The position numbers were made by a program, and so were the translations under genes. Of a stretch of 64,000 nt of DNA, positions 35,490 to 49,719 are shown one piece after another. Within the stretch, counting starts at the first letter, position 1, and every line of letters begins with the position of its first letter. This stretch comes from Phocaeicola coprocola DSM 17136 (GTDB taxonomy: Bacteria; Bacteroidota; Bacteroidia; Bacteroidales; Bacteroidaceae), in the NCBI RefSeq assembly GCF_000154845.1, contig NZ_DS981496.1, forward strand, positions 1 to 64,000, given 5' to 3'. The notes beneath the pieces were generated by a model. That model searched no databases. It saw only the letters and a program-made list of their open reading frames with translations, and had not been told where the DNA came from.

Positions 35490-36074
35490 TTAGAGCACCT
35501 CTATTAATTCAACTTCGAAGATAAGTGTGCTGTGAGGAGGGATCATTTCACCAGCTCCCTGTGCTCCGTATGCCAGTTCAGAAGGGATATAAAGTTTCCA
35601 TTTTGCACCTTCCGACATCAACTGCAATGCTTCAACCCAACCTTTGATAACTTGGTTTACTCCAAATACGGCAGGTTCACCACGCTTGATAGAACTGTCG
35701 AACAATGTTCCGTCTATTAATGTACCTTCATAGTGACAACGTACGCGGTCAGTTGCTTTAGGCTGTTTGCCGTTACCTTCGGTTATAACTTCATATTGCA
35801 GTCCGCTAGGTAAAGTTACTACTTTAGGGTTTTTCTTGTTTTCTTCGAGGAACTGCTTTCCTTTTGCTATGTTTTCAGCATTCATTTTTTCTTCCAACTC
35901 AGTGAAATATTTATTCACGATTTCACGAGCTTCGGTGTGAGTGATTGCTGTTTGGTTTCCCTCTAATACGTCTTTGATAGCCTGTGCAAAGTCGTTTACT
36001 TCAATGCCGCGGGCACCCATGCTCAGCAGGTTTTGGCCTATACCCAGACCAATGGCGTAACTGAATTTGTCCAT
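35490..36074 (-). CDS. FKBP-type peptidyl-prolyl isomerase (FklB-like)
   Basis: The product has 194 residues without a signal peptide, so it is probably cytoplasmic. The N-terminal helical FKBP_N part (KFSYAIGLGIGQNLLSMGARGIEV) is followed by a complete FKBP domain (VRCHYEGTLIDGTLFDSS, LQLMSEGAKWKLYIPSELAYG). Together with the following lipoprotein paralogue it makes a two-gene operon from a -7 box at 36117-36124. Confidence 0.92.
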   Translation of the reverse strand: MDKFSYAIGLGIGQNLLSMGARGIEVNDFAQAIKDVLEGNQTAITHTEAREIVNKYFTELEEKMNAENIAKGKQFLEENKKNPKVVTLPSGLQYEVITEGNGKQPKATDRVRCHYEGTLIDGTLFDSSIKRGEPAVFGVNQVIKGWVEALQLMSEGAKWKLYIPSELAYGAQGAGEMIPPHSTLIFEVELIEVL

Positions 36075-36116
36075 GTGATTATATTTATTAGTGTGTAATA
36101 TTCTTTAAAAGCACGG

Positions 36117-36124
36117 CAAAGGTA
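36117..36124 (-). promoter_or_regulatory. -7 box of the FKBP operon
   Basis: TACCTTTG on the minus strand, 43 bp before the FklB-like start. Confidence 0.55.
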
Positions 36125-36212
36125 TCTTTTTTCTTTGAATATGAGGCTTTTTGAGCGATTAAAAATTCTTATTTTTGTGACTGTATATAAAATGAAAAGA
36201 AAATATCTGCCT

Positions 36213-36920
36213 ATGAAAAAGCTGGTGATACTGACTGGAGCAGGGATGAGTGCTGAAAGTGGCATTAGTACATTCCGCGATTCGGGAGGTCTGTGGGATC
36301 GTTATCCGGTAGAACAAGTAGCTACTCCCGAAGGATATGCTGCTAACCCGAAGCTGGTAATAGATTTTTATAATGAACGCCGTAAACAATTGCTTACAGT
36401 CAAGCCTAACAGGGGGCATGAGCTGATAGCTGAGTTGGAGAATTTTTTTGATGTAACTGTTGTTACACAGAATGTTGATAACTTGCATGAACGTGCAGGC
36501 AGTCATCATGTTATTCATTTGCATGGGGAACTGACAAAGGTTACATCTAGTTGGCAACCGAATAACCCGAAATATATAAAAGAACTAAAACCGGAAGAAT
36601 ATGAGGTGAAAATGGGAGATACGGCGGCCGATGGTTCTCAGTTACGCCCGTTTATCGTTTGGTTTGGTGAGGCTGTCCCAATGATAGAAACTGCCATTGA
36701 CTACGCGGAGCAAGCTGATATTTTTGTCATTATCGGAACATCTCTGAATGTGTATCCGGCAGCAGGACTGTTAAATTATGTTCCAGCCCATGTCTCGGTT
36801 TATCTTATAGATCCGAAAGAAGTTGCCATAACTTCGGGCAGGCATGTAAATGTTATTCGCAAGGGAGCCTCCGAAGGAATGTGTGAACTTAAAAAGATGT
36901 TACTAAATGAAACAGCGTAA
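36213..36920 (+). CDS. cobB: NAD-dependent protein deacylase (sirtuin, class III-like)
   Basis: The product has 235 residues from the ATG at 36213 (MKKLVILTGAGMSAESGIS); an upstream in-frame start at 36135 adds residues before the NAD fold. Signatures are GAGMSAESGISTFRDSGGLW, TQNVDNLHERAG, catalytic IHLHG (His104) and IIGTSLNVYPA. Tyr53 and Arg56 (FYNERRKQL) form the YxxR motif of class III sirtuins that remove succinyl-type groups. The two zinc CxxC pairs normally found between HLHG and the second Rossmann part are absent. It may need no zinc or use other ligands. Confidence 0.9.
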   Translation: MKKLVILTGAGMSAESGISTFRDSGGLWDRYPVEQVATPEGYAANPKLVIDFYNERRKQLLTVKPNRGHELIAELENFFDVTVVTQNVDNLHERAGSHHVIHLHGELTKVTSSWQPNNPKYIKELKPEEYEVKMGDTAADGSQLRPFIVWFGEAVPMIETAIDYAEQADIFVIIGTSLNVYPAAGLLNYVPAHVSVYLIDPKEVAITSGRHVNVIRKGASEGMCELKKMLLNETA

Positions 36921-36992
36921 ACAATTTCTTTCTATATTTGTTTTCATATTAAAGAAATAATTAATACTAACTTAGAATAAAACGATAAAATT

Positions 36993-37157
36993 ATGAAGAA
37001 GTACATTTGCACAGTATGCGATTGGGTTTATGATCCTGAAGTTGGAGATCCTGAAGGTGGCATTGCACCGGGAACAGCATTTGAGGATATTCCGGAAGAT
37101 TGGGTTTGCCCGGTTTGTGGTGTCGGAAAAGAAGATTTCCAGCCGGTAGAAGAATAA
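36993..37157 (+). CDS. Rubredoxin
   Basis: A small gene of 54 codons. The product begins [15 protein letters not shown] and ends [14 protein letters not shown], giving the two CxxC pairs that bind one iron. [11 protein letters not shown] in between is typical. It transfers electrons, for example to rubrerythrin or superoxide reductase, in anaerobes exposed to oxygen. It lies 72 bp after the sirtuin gene and is followed by a strong terminator. Confidence 0.95.
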   Translation: MKKYICTVCDWVYDPEVGDPEGGIAPGTAFEDIPEDWVCPVCGVGKEDFQPVEE

Positions 37158-37177
37158 TCTCGGTTTGAAATATACGT

Positions 37178-37234
37178 AAAAAGTTTCGGCTTGTTTGTGG
37201 ATTTTCCTAAACAAGCCGAAACTTTTTTATTTTT
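37178..37234 (+). terminator. Terminator after rubredoxin
   Basis: AAAAAGTTTCGGCTTGTTT pairs with AAACAAGCCGAAACTTTTT, followed by more T. Confidence 0.9.
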
Positions 37235-37320
37235 CATATTTTCTAATCAGTGATGGCCTATAAATATATGTTTGTTATATAATTTAACATTCTACGTATT
37301 ATATCATACAGTTTTATTCG

Positions 37321-37328
37321 TATATTTG
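37321..37328 (+). promoter_or_regulatory. -7 box of the alcohol dehydrogenase gene
   Basis: TATATTTG (TAnnTTTG), 31 bp before the ATG at 37360. Confidence 0.5.
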
Positions 37329-37359
37329 AACATATACAAACTTTAAAAACCTGAATATT

Positions 37360-38532
37360 ATGAACGCAAATCCTGTTTTCAGTTTGCATATCCCAACAAG
37401 AATCTTGTTTGGATGTGGTGAGATAAAGAAGTTGGCAACCGAAACACTTCCCGGAAAAAAGGCGATGATTATTATTTCCGGTGGAACTTCAATGAGAAAA
37501 TACGGATATTTAGATAAGGTAATCGGCTTCTTGACAGAAAATGATGTAGCATCTGTTGTTTATGATAAAATACTTCCCAATCCTATTAAATCGCATGTAA
37601 TGGAAGCTGCGGCGATCTGTCGGGAACAAGGATGTGATTTTATTATAGGATTAGGTGGAGGAAGTACCATCGATTCTGCTAAGGCTATTGCTGTGATGGC
37701 ATGTAATGATGGAGATTTCTGGAATTATGTAACAGGTGGAAGTGGTAAAGGACGTCCGGTAACAAAAGCTCTTCCAATTATTGCTATCCCTACTACTGCC
37801 GGAACGGGTACGGAGGCTGATCCGTGGGCTGTAATTACAAATGAAGAAAAACAAGAAAAGATCGGTTTTGGATGCAGTCTTACTTTCCCGGCTCTTTCTA
37901 TCATTGATCCGGAATTGATGATTTCGATACCTCCGCATTTAACAGCTTATCAAGGTTTTGATGCTTTCTTCCATGCTGCTGAAGGTTTTATTGCAAATTG
38001 TGCTACTCCAATTAGCGATCTTTATGCTTTAGAGGCTATACGTTTGCTTTATAAATATCTTCCAGTAGCTGTAAACGACGGTAAGAATTTAAAGGCACGT
38101 GCAAAAGTTGCTTGGGCTAGTACGCTTGCCGGATTGGTAGAAGCAACTTCCAGTTGTACTTCTGAACATTCTATGGAGCACGCAATGAGTGCATATTATC
38201 CACAGTTGCCTCATGGTGCTGGACTGATAGCGCTTAGTGAAGCATATTTCGAAACTTTCCGTAATGATTGTATGAAGCGTTACATGAAAATGGCAGATGT
38301 AATGACGCAGCAGAAGAGTAATCGTCCAAGTGACTTTATTGATGCATTGGCTCGTATGAAAAAGGAATGTCATGTGGACAATATAAAATTGAGCGAGTGG
38401 GGGCTGAAAGAAGAAGACCTTCCGAAGATGGTTCAGAATGCTCGTGATACAATGGGCGGATTATTTACATTAGATCCACGTCCGTTGACTGATGATGAAG
38501 TTTTGAATATCTATAGACAATCGTATAAATAA
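37360..38532 (+). CDS. Iron-containing alcohol dehydrogenase
   Basis: The product has 390 residues, a group III alcohol dehydrogenase (BDH-like). The NAD(P) part has GGGSTIDSAKAIAV. The metal site residues lie in GFDAFFHAAEGF and HSMEHAMSAYYPQLPHGAGL, where two His and an Asp would bind Fe2+. PTTAGTGTEAD is the usual signature. The substrate cannot be fixed from sequence; butanol- or lactaldehyde-type short-chain reactions are common for relatives. It is monocistronic between two terminators, next to a broken AraC gene. Confidence 0.9.
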   Translation: MNANPVFSLHIPTRILFGCGEIKKLATETLPGKKAMIIISGGTSMRKYGYLDKVIGFLTENDVASVVYDKILPNPIKSHVMEAAAICREQGCDFIIGLGGGSTIDSAKAIAVMACNDGDFWNYVTGGSGKGRPVTKALPIIAIPTTAGTGTEADPWAVITNEEKQEKIGFGCSLTFPALSIIDPELMISIPPHLTAYQGFDAFFHAAEGFIANCATPISDLYALEAIRLLYKYLPVAVNDGKNLKARAKVAWASTLAGLVEATSSCTSEHSMEHAMSAYYPQLPHGAGLIALSEAYFETFRNDCMKRYMKMADVMTQQKSNRPSDFIDALARMKKECHVDNIKLSEWGLKEEDLPKMVQNARDTMGGLFTLDPRPLTDDEVLNIYRQSYK

Positions 38533-38551
38533 GTAGTTTGATGTAGATTGT

Positions 38552-38612
38552 AAAAAATGGTATGTGCAAATAGAATTCTTTTATTCTCTTTTTCACATAC
38601 CATTTTATTTTA
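38552..38612 (+). terminator. Terminator after the alcohol dehydrogenase
   Basis: AAAATGGTATGTG pairs with CACATACCATTTT, followed by a T-rich run. Confidence 0.85.
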
Positions 38613-38684
38613 TTGAAACATAAGAAGATAATTTTAAAGAGGTAATAAAGCTATTTTTTACAGGTTAGAGTTACTTGTCACAAG

Positions 38685-39561
38685 TTATCTTTTACGATAT
38701 TTGAGTGGAGAAACTCCTGTTGCTTTTACGAAAAACTTTCCAAAGACAGACTGATCAGAAAAGTCTAGTTCATCTGCTATTTCCTTTATCCCCATATCAG
38801 TAGTATCTAATAGTCTTTTAGCTTCTGTGCAGAGAAGTTCTGATATATGAAAGTGAACTGTATGTCCTGTAATGTTCTTTACGATTCTGGATAGATAGGT
38901 TGTTGAGATGTTTAAATTGTTTGCATAAAATAGTATGTCATGGTGCTTTCTGTAATTATGACTTGAAAGTTTTTTGAAATTACGAAATATCTCGTCGGTG
39001 CGCTTGATGCAAATTGATACTTCCTGATTATTCTGGCATAGTATATCTGTTATTTGTAGTAATAAAAAATTGCACAAATGACTGATTATACCACTCTTAT
39101 AGAAACGGAACTGTTCTAAACTCTCAGAAATTAAATGCATTGTTTCTTGTAAGTAACTGAGTGTACTTGTGTTTAGAGAAAGAATGGGTTATTATTTCTT
39201 CTGAGTCTTTCTCTTGAAGTTGTAGGCAAGGTGTTGAGGCTGTTTGTTTTAACAGGTTAAAATCGGGGGTAATAGGTAGCGCACATAGAAAGTCGGGTAA
39301 TATGTGCATCACTTTCATTTCGAAGTCGGACGAACATTCTTTGATATGAATGATGTGTTGGGGAATAATAATAAATATTCCATTTTGACAGATATGATGG
39401 GTATTATAGTTTATCTTAAGCTTAATATATCCCTTCGTGCAAATACCGAAAATGAATCCTTTGAATACAAATGATTGTTCGTGCACATTGGGGCCTAATA
39501 TATCTGATAAGTCTTTGAAGATAATCGTTTCTTTTTCTATGAGATTTTCTTGAGATATCAT
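38685..39561 (-). pseudogene. AraC family regulator broken by a frameshift
   Basis: Two overlapping minus-strand frames together make one AraC protein. 39124-39561 has the cupin-like sensor (residues 1-125, GTKGYIKLKI-like strands, IIIPQHIIHIKE). 38685-39140 has the middle helix and the DNA-binding domain (ILFYANNLNISTTYLSRIVKNITG, IKEIADELDFSDQSVFGKFF). In the downstream frame SLNTSTLSYLQETMHLISES reads naturally before residue 1 of the second ORF, placing the shift near 39180-39195. The gene sits between the alcohol dehydrogenase and a divergent outer-membrane barrel gene and may have controlled one of them. A sequencing error is an alternative. Confidence 0.85.
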
Positions 39562-39635
39562 GATTCTCTTATTTATGTATTTGCAAAAATAAGAATGATA
39601 ATAAATTTAATGGTGTTTGAGGAAGTTTTATTTTC

Positions 39636-39643
39636 TAACTTTG
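39636..39643 (+). promoter_or_regulatory. -7 box of the outer-membrane barrel gene
   Basis: TAACTTTG 40 bp before the ATG. A TTTG at 39616-39619 is slightly too close (16 bp) for an ideal -33 box. Confidence 0.5.
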
Positions 39644-39683
39644 CAGCCGTTTTTTAATTAATGGTTATTAATAAGTGTAGATT

Positions 39684-40421
39684 ATGATGATGAAAACAGT
39701 CCGAAATGCAATATTATTACTTTGGGGCGTACTTATTTGTTATCCGGTTGGAATGAAAGCTCAAGACAAGTTCGATGCAAGTGTTGGTATGGATTTAGTA
39801 AGTGGCTATATTTGGCGTGGTCAGGATTTGGGAAATGTCAGCATTCAGCCAGAAGTGTCGTTGGCTTACAAAGGTTTTTCTCTTACAGGATGGGGAACTG
39901 TTGGATTTGATAAAGATGATATAAAAGAGTTTGATCTGACCTTAGGTTATGAAGTGAAAGGATTCAGTTGCTCTGTAACTGATTATTGGACTAATGGTGG
40001 ACCGGGATACTTCCACTATGGGGCACATAATACGAGTCATACATTTGAAGCGCAGATTGGATATGACTTTGGCTTCTTATCGGTGGACTGGTTTACGAAC
40101 TTTGCTGGAAATATCGGTTATAAAGCAGATGGAAGTAAAGCTTATGCTTCCTATTTTTCAGTTTCTGTTCCTTTTGTTTTGGGAGGACTAGACTGGACTG
40201 TAGAGGCTGGAGCAACTCCTTGGGAAAATGATTTCTATACAGGAGGAGAAAATTCCAGTTATTCGAAAGATATGATAAATGGTTTTGCTGTTTGTGAAGT
40301 AGGTATAGAGGCTTCGAAAGAAATAAAGATTTCGGAAAGTTGGTCATTGCCTCTTTTTGCTAAAGCAATATGGAATCCTTCTACGGAAGGGCTTTATTTT
40401 GTTGCGGGATTAAGTTTTTAA
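39684..40421 (+). CDS. Predicted outer-membrane beta-barrel protein
   Basis: The product has 245 residues. A signal peptide (about residues 1-26, VLICYPVGMKA) precedes QDKFDASVGMDLVSGYIWRGQDLG. The rest is alternating aromatic/glycine strands and ends in a terminal Phe (LYFVAGLSF), as in outer-membrane barrels. The opening resembles small porin-like proteins of the TorF/DUF3187 kind. I do not recognise a specific family. Its neighbours are a broken AraC gene and SusR, and no functional link is evident. Confidence 0.7.
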   Translation: MMMKTVRNAILLLWGVLICYPVGMKAQDKFDASVGMDLVSGYIWRGQDLGNVSIQPEVSLAYKGFSLTGWGTVGFDKDDIKEFDLTLGYEVKGFSCSVTDYWTNGGPGYFHYGAHNTSHTFEAQIGYDFGFLSVDWFTNFAGNIGYKADGSKAYASYFSVSVPFVLGGLDWTVEAGATPWENDFYTGGENSSYSKDMINGFAVCEVGIEASKEIKISESWSLPLFAKAIWNPSTEGLYFVAGLSF

Positions 40422-40434
40422 TATGTGCAAAAAT

Positions 40435-40480
40435 CAAATAGCCTCTCAAAAATGAATTTTATGAGGGGCTATTTGTTTTA
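40435..40480. terminator. Terminator between the barrel gene and susR
   Basis: CAAATAGCCTCT pairs with AGGGGCTATTTG (one G-T pair), with T-rich sequence downstream on the plus strand. It serves convergent genes. Confidence 0.75.
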
Positions 40481-40517
40481 TATATTTTCCATTAAAACAA
40501 GGCTGGTGATCGATTTG

Positions 40518-42140
40518 CTATAGATTCATTACTTCTTGTTCGAAATGATCTTTGTCACCTTTCGCTCTATTGCGTATTTTGCTGCGATAGTTGTAAACAG
40601 TCGCTAGTGAATAACCCAAAAAATGGGCGATACGATTGGCATCGGTTACTCCCAAACGTATTAAAGCGAAAATACGGAGTTCTGTGTTTAGTATTTCACC
40701 CGGTTTAGGGTATATTTTCCCTTCATCTGTTAGTAATTTATTGAAGTCCTCTATAAAATTAGGGAACAACTCTAAAAATGATTTATCGAATTCATTATAG
40801 AAATTCTTCCGTTCGTCACGAAGGAACTGTTCAGAACGTATAGCTTTGAATAGATCATCAATACGTGAAGCCATTGCAAGTTTTTCCAACGAACGGCGAT
40901 ATTGCTCAAGCTTTTCAAGATAACTGACACAACGATCCAGATACCGTGCTATGTATACTTCTTTAATCTTTCCGGTTTGGGCCAAACTTTCGTTGGCTGC
41001 TTGCAGTTCTTTGTTGGAAAGGTATAAATGTTTTCGTGTGATAGATAATTTTTTCAGACCATAATACAAGTATGATGCTAGGATAATTAATAGAACGGCT
41101 AATATTCCCATGCATACTAAGAGTATGACAACCATTCTTTTTTCTTGAGCTTCTTTTTGAGAATATGCATGGTCGATAATTGGATAAAATTCTGTAACTT
41201 CGGCAAAACGCAGACGAGCGTTGCAGGCTACGGCATCTTCCATAGAACAACTTAAGTAGCTATATGCTCTTTTTAAATCGCCATGACGATAGATGAGTCG
41301 TGCCAGTTTTTGTAGCGAGGCATATTCTCTGACAGATGTGCTTAAATCAATGATTGCAGTTTGCGCCAGATAATAGATTTGCATATCAGGTTCGTTTTTT
41401 ACCTCATATGCCATTGATAATGTATAATATATATATGCCTTTTGCCTTAAATCAAGGGACGTAGTAAGCATTTGATTAAGCATGGGAAGGGCTTTATCCG
41501 GTTGTGCAGAAAGAATGAATCTCTCTGCTAAAACAATATTGCGATCTACTCCGGAATCGATACTATTCATTATCGAATCACGATATAAATCTGTCAGATG
41601 TAAATATTTTTGTTTAGCATCATGTCCTATAGTGTAGTCGGCTAACCATCCGTAGCATGTACGTGCTGTAAAGTAATAGTATATTAAGTTTTTCTTGTCT
41701 AATTTACTGGGAGATATTTGTTGTAACTCTGTTAATGCTTCATTGTACATACCCATGACTCCCATGACTTCTGCACGATTGATAATGATTTCGTCATGTA
41801 ACTCCGGCTTATTTAATAATAGTGCATATTCCGATTTTTTGTTTATATAATACAGAGCTGAGTCTGCTTGATAATGTAAATATAGTCCGAGTAATTCATT
41901 ACATAGTTTATACTTGTCTTCTTCTGTTGTTGCGTAATGTAGTTGCTGTTTAAGTTGAGATATTGTTGTTTCTCGTTCAGTGCGAAAAGAAGCTTTCTTA
42001 GTAATGACTTCATCGAGTTGCTGCAAAACTTTTTCATGATTAGCTTGTTGTGCTTGAGCAGACAGGGTTAATAAAATCATACTGGTTAATAGCCAGATGA
42101 ATTTATATCTTGCTATGAAAATACGGATATTTTGTTTCAT
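40518..42140 (-). CDS. susR: SusR-like membrane-bound starch regulator
   Basis: The product has 540 residues, the length of B. thetaiotaomicron SusR. An N-terminal membrane or signal segment ([17 protein letters not shown]) is followed by TPR-like helices (about residues 35-320), a membrane segment (about 337-362, [18 protein letters not shown]), a coiled linker, and a C-terminal helix-turn-helix region ([27 protein letters not shown]). SusR senses maltose and longer oligomers in the periplasm and activates the sus genes. It is divergent from susA with a 216-bp shared control region, the arrangement known for sus loci. Confidence 0.9.
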   Translation of the reverse strand: MKQNIRIFIARYKFIWLLTSMILLTLSAQAQQANHEKVLQQLDEVITKKASFRTERETTISQLKQQLHYATTEEDKYKLCNELLGLYLHYQADSALYYINKKSEYALLLNKPELHDEIIINRAEVMGVMGMYNEALTELQQISPSKLDKKNLIYYYFTARTCYGWLADYTIGHDAKQKYLHLTDLYRDSIMNSIDSGVDRNIVLAERFILSAQPDKALPMLNQMLTTSLDLRQKAYIYYTLSMAYEVKNEPDMQIYYLAQTAIIDLSTSVREYASLQKLARLIYRHGDLKRAYSYLSCSMEDAVACNARLRFAEVTEFYPIIDHAYSQKEAQEKRMVVILLVCMGILAVLLIILASYLYYGLKKLSITRKHLYLSNKELQAANESLAQTGKIKEVYIARYLDRCVSYLEKLEQYRRSLEKLAMASRIDDLFKAIRSEQFLRDERKNFYNEFDKSFLELFPNFIEDFNKLLTDEGKIYPKPGEILNTELRIFALIRLGVTDANRIAHFLGYSLATVYNYRSKIRNRAKGDKDHFEQEVMNL

Positions 42141-44210
<2,070 letters not shown>

Positions 44211-44325
44211 TGGATTTATATTTATTGCTCCTGTCTTATGAGTCAATTATCTGAAATATAATTAATTAAATGTTTTGTAGATTTGTATTTTTCATATGAA
44301 AGAAATAACAAACTGATAACGCATT

Positions 44326-44333
44326 TAATTTTG
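44326..44333 (+). promoter_or_regulatory. Possible -7 box before susB
   Basis: TAATTTTG in the 166-bp susA-susB gap, 43 bp before the susB ATG. It could give susB a promoter of its own. Confidence 0.4.
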
Positions 44334-44340
44334 CTTATGA

Positions 44341-46557
<2,217 letters not shown>

Positions 46558-46578
46558 TATCAGGCATTGTTTTATTGT

Positions 46579-46616
46579 AATATATCAGAGAGGTTATTTT
46601 CCTTCTCTGATATATT
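46579..46616 (+). other. Hairpin between susB and susC
   Basis: AATATATCAGAGAGG faces CCTTCTCTGATATATT with one bulge. No T run follows, so it is more likely an RNA-stability or processing hairpin than a terminator. Confidence 0.4.
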
Positions 46617-46731
46617 ATACAATCTTTAAGATAAAAAGATAATTGTTTCCAGTAGGTATTTAATATATAGTTCAATCTGCACGTTTATAGATTGTAGCCA
46701 AGAGAATTTTCTTAACTTTAAAATTAATAAT

Positions 46732-49707
46732 ATGAACAAGAATCTATTTATTAAACACACAGGAAAGTGTCTACTATTGACGATAGTAGGTATGCTTATT
46801 TCCTTCCAAGTATTAGCCCAAAACTTGGCGGTTAAAGGGAGTGTTGTAGACAAAAACGGAGAGGCTATTATTGGAGCTAATATTTTGGTGAAGGGTACAA
46901 CCAATGGTTCAATTACTGATTTTGATGGTAATTTTACTTTGGAGGCTAAAAAAGGTGATATCTTAGTTTTCTCTTTTATCGGTTATAAAAACCAGGAGCT
47001 TCCTGCTGCTGCTAATATGAAGGTCGTTCTTCATGAAGATACCGAAGTCTTGGATGACGTTATTGTTATTGGTTATGCTACGGGAAGCCAGCGTACTGTT
47101 TCTGGTGCAATCCAGCGTGTCGGACGTGAAGATATGAATGCTGGCGTTGTAACGAATCCATTGCAGGCCATAAAGGGTAAAGTGGCTGGTGTAAATATTC
47201 AGAAATCTGGTGGTGACCCGACTGCATCAGCTTCTATTCGTGTACGTGGTACAACTTCTTTGTCTGGTGGTAATGATCCATTGGTTATCATTGATGGAGT
47301 TTTTGGAGATTTGAGTATGTTGAATGCTATCTCTCCTGCTGATATTGAAAGTTTTACAGTTTTGAAAGATGCTTCAGAAACAGCTCAGTATGGTTCAAGA
47401 GGTGCTAGTGGAGTAATTGTAGTTACTACAATTAAAGGTAAAAATGGTGTTAAGACTTTAAGTTATGATGGTAGCTTTGGTGTGGAAACCGTTTATAAGA
47501 ACTTGGAAATGCTGGATGCCAATACATATCGTCAGGTTGTGGCTGATAGAGGATATGCCAATGCTTTAGATATGGGATATGATACTAATTTTATTGAAGC
47601 AATGCAGCAGACAGGTTATACGCAGAATCATCGTCTTTCTTTTGGAGGTGGTACAGAGTCGTCTAATTATCGTGCTTCTATTGGTGTTATTGATCAAAAG
47701 GGTATCATTAAGGATAATTATATGCGTAACTATACAGCTAAACTGGATGCTTCGCAAACAATGTTTAATGATAAGGTAAAAATTGAATTTGGAATGTTTG
47801 GTTCTAAAGTTGATAAACGTTACTTGAATGATTATCAGAAGACATTCTATTCTGCAGCTGCATTTAATCCTACTTTCCCTGATTTTGCGAATGAAGATGG
47901 ATCATGGCCGGAAGATCCTAATGCAAATGAAACACAGAATCCTTTGGGACGTTTGACAATAAAGGATATAGAATCAAATAGCTACATTAATACAAATGCG
48001 CGTATAACATGGACTGTAATTGACGGATTAAAATTGAGTGCTTTTGGTTCATATACTTATAATGTAAAAGAAAATTCAAAATATACTCCAAACAATATTA
48101 AAGCAGGACAAGGACAGAGTGGTATTGCTGAAAAGTCTGATAACAAGAGTGGTGTGTTGTTAGGCAACTTTACTGCAAATTATAAGAAAGCATTTGGAAA
48201 GCATTATATTGATATTTTAGGACTTGCTGAGTTACAAGATTATAAATATACTGGTTTTGGTGCTAAATCAAAGCAGTTTGGTACTAACTTCTTCGAGTAT
48301 AATAATTTAGGCGCTGGTGGAGAAGTTAAATATGGAGATGTCAGCTCATACTCTAATGGTTATTCAATAGCTTCATTTATGGGACGTTTCAATTATAGTT
48401 TTGCTGATAAATATATTGCAACTGTAAATATGCGTGCCGATGGTTCTTCTAAATTAGGAGCAAATAATAAATGGGGATTTTTCCCTTCTGCATCATTGGC
48501 TTGGGTTTTGAAGGAAGAAAGTTTCTTGAAAGATGTAGATGTTGTTTCCAATTTAAAAATAAGAACTGGTTATGGTCTTACTGGTAACCAGGATGCCATT
48601 AGTGCATATAACTCGTTGAAGTTGATGAGTCCGACAGGTGTAACTACAGTAAATGGCAAGCCTGTTGTTACATACGGAATCAATCGTAATGATAATCCTG
48701 ACTTGAAGTGGGAGGTAAAACGCATGTTTGATATTGGTATTGATGCAGGATTTTTCGAGGATCGTTTGACTGGAACATTAGATTATTATTATTCAAAGAC
48801 TAGCGATCTGTTATATAATTATGCCGTACCTGTTCCTCCTTTTGCATTCAATACTTTGTTGGCTAATTTGGGAGAAATGGAAAATACCGGTATTGAAGTT
48901 GCAGTGACAGGTGTTCCTGTAAAAACTAAAGATATGGAATTGACTATTTCTGCAAACTTCTCATGGCAAAAGAATAAATTGCTGTCTTTGAGTGGCTCTT
49001 ATATGGGACAATCATTGAGTGCTAAGGAATACATGAATTTGGGAGGAATGAATGGCGCTGGATTTATCGGAGGAAATAATCAGGTTATTTATCAGATGGT
49101 AGGACAACCCTTGGGAGTATTCTATTTACCTAAATGTGATGGACTCATTGATATGAATGGTAATGGTGAGTATACTTATCATATTCTTGACATTGATGGT
49201 CAAGAAGGTATAGATCTTTCTGATGGAAAGGACCGCTATATAGCAGGACAAGCTATGCCGAAGTTCTATTTGGGTGGTAATATTAGTTTCCGTTACAAAC
49301 AGTTTGATATCCAGACTCAGTTCAGTGGTGCGTTTGGGCATAAAATTTATAATGGAACCTCTTTGTCATACATGAATATGAGCTTATTCCCTACTTACAA
49401 CGTAATGAAAGGCGCTCCTGAAAAGAATATTCATGACCAGACTGTAACTGACTATTGGTTGGAAAGAGGAGATTATGTACATATTGATTATGTAACATTA
49501 GGATGGAATCTGAATACTAAGAATTTAAAGAACATTAATTCGTTAAGATTGACATTCTCTGTAAATAATTTGGCTACTATTACTAATTATTCAGGATTGT
49601 CACCAATGATTAATAGCTCTACTGTTGGAAGTGATTTAGGTGTTGATGATAAGCGCTTCTATCCGCTTACACGTACTTACTCACTGGGACTTAGTCTTAA
49701 CTTTTAA
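46732..49707 (+). CDS. susC: SusC-type TonB-dependent outer-membrane transporter
   Basis: The product has 991 residues. A signal peptide precedes the carboxypeptidase-regulatory-like domain (residues 30-105, GSVVDKNGEAIIGANILVKGTTNGSITDFDGNF). The TonB box region with DDVIVIGYATGSQ follows, then the plug (residues 125-235, SIRVRGTTSLSGGNDPLVIIDGV) and a 22-strand barrel ending in SLGLSLNF. It imports starch oligosaccharides with energy from TonB. The gene abuts susD, as in all Sus-like systems. It is also homologous to OsuA of the B. fragilis starch locus. Confidence 0.95.
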   Translation: MNKNLFIKHTGKCLLLTIVGMLISFQVLAQNLAVKGSVVDKNGEAIIGANILVKGTTNGSITDFDGNFTLEAKKGDILVFSFIGYKNQELPAAANMKVVLHEDTEVLDDVIVIGYATGSQRTVSGAIQRVGREDMNAGVVTNPLQAIKGKVAGVNIQKSGGDPTASASIRVRGTTSLSGGNDPLVIIDGVFGDLSMLNAISPADIESFTVLKDASETAQYGSRGASGVIVVTTIKGKNGVKTLSYDGSFGVETVYKNLEMLDANTYRQVVADRGYANALDMGYDTNFIEAMQQTGYTQNHRLSFGGGTESSNYRASIGVIDQKGIIKDNYMRNYTAKLDASQTMFNDKVKIEFGMFGSKVDKRYLNDYQKTFYSAAAFNPTFPDFANEDGSWPEDPNANETQNPLGRLTIKDIESNSYINTNARITWTVIDGLKLSAFGSYTYNVKENSKYTPNNIKAGQGQSGIAEKSDNKSGVLLGNFTANYKKAFGKHYIDILGLAELQDYKYTGFGAKSKQFGTNFFEYNNLGAGGEVKYGDVSSYSNGYSIASFMGRFNYSFADKYIATVNMRADGSSKLGANNKWGFFPSASLAWVLKEESFLKDVDVVSNLKIRTGYGLTGNQDAISAYNSLKLMSPTGVTTVNGKPVVTYGINRNDNPDLKWEVKRMFDIGIDAGFFEDRLTGTLDYYYSKTSDLLYNYAVPVPPFAFNTLLANLGEMENTGIEVAVTGVPVKTKDMELTISANFSWQKNKLLSLSGSYMGQSLSAKEYMNLGGMNGAGFIGGNNQVIYQMVGQPLGVFYLPKCDGLIDMNGNGEYTYHILDIDGQEGIDLSDGKDRYIAGQAMPKFYLGGNISFRYKQFDIQTQFSGAFGHKIYNGTSLSYMNMSLFPTYNVMKGAPEKNIHDQTVTDYWLERGDYVHIDYVTLGWNLNTKNLKNINSLRLTFSVNNLATITNYSGLSPMINSSTVGSDLGVDDKRFYPLTRTYSLGLSLNF

Positions 49708-49719
49708 ATGAATGTTACT

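Noticed and set aside
36135-36212. Upstream start of the sirtuin gene
   Set aside because: The extra 26 residues precede the first strand of the NAD fold and are not family-like.
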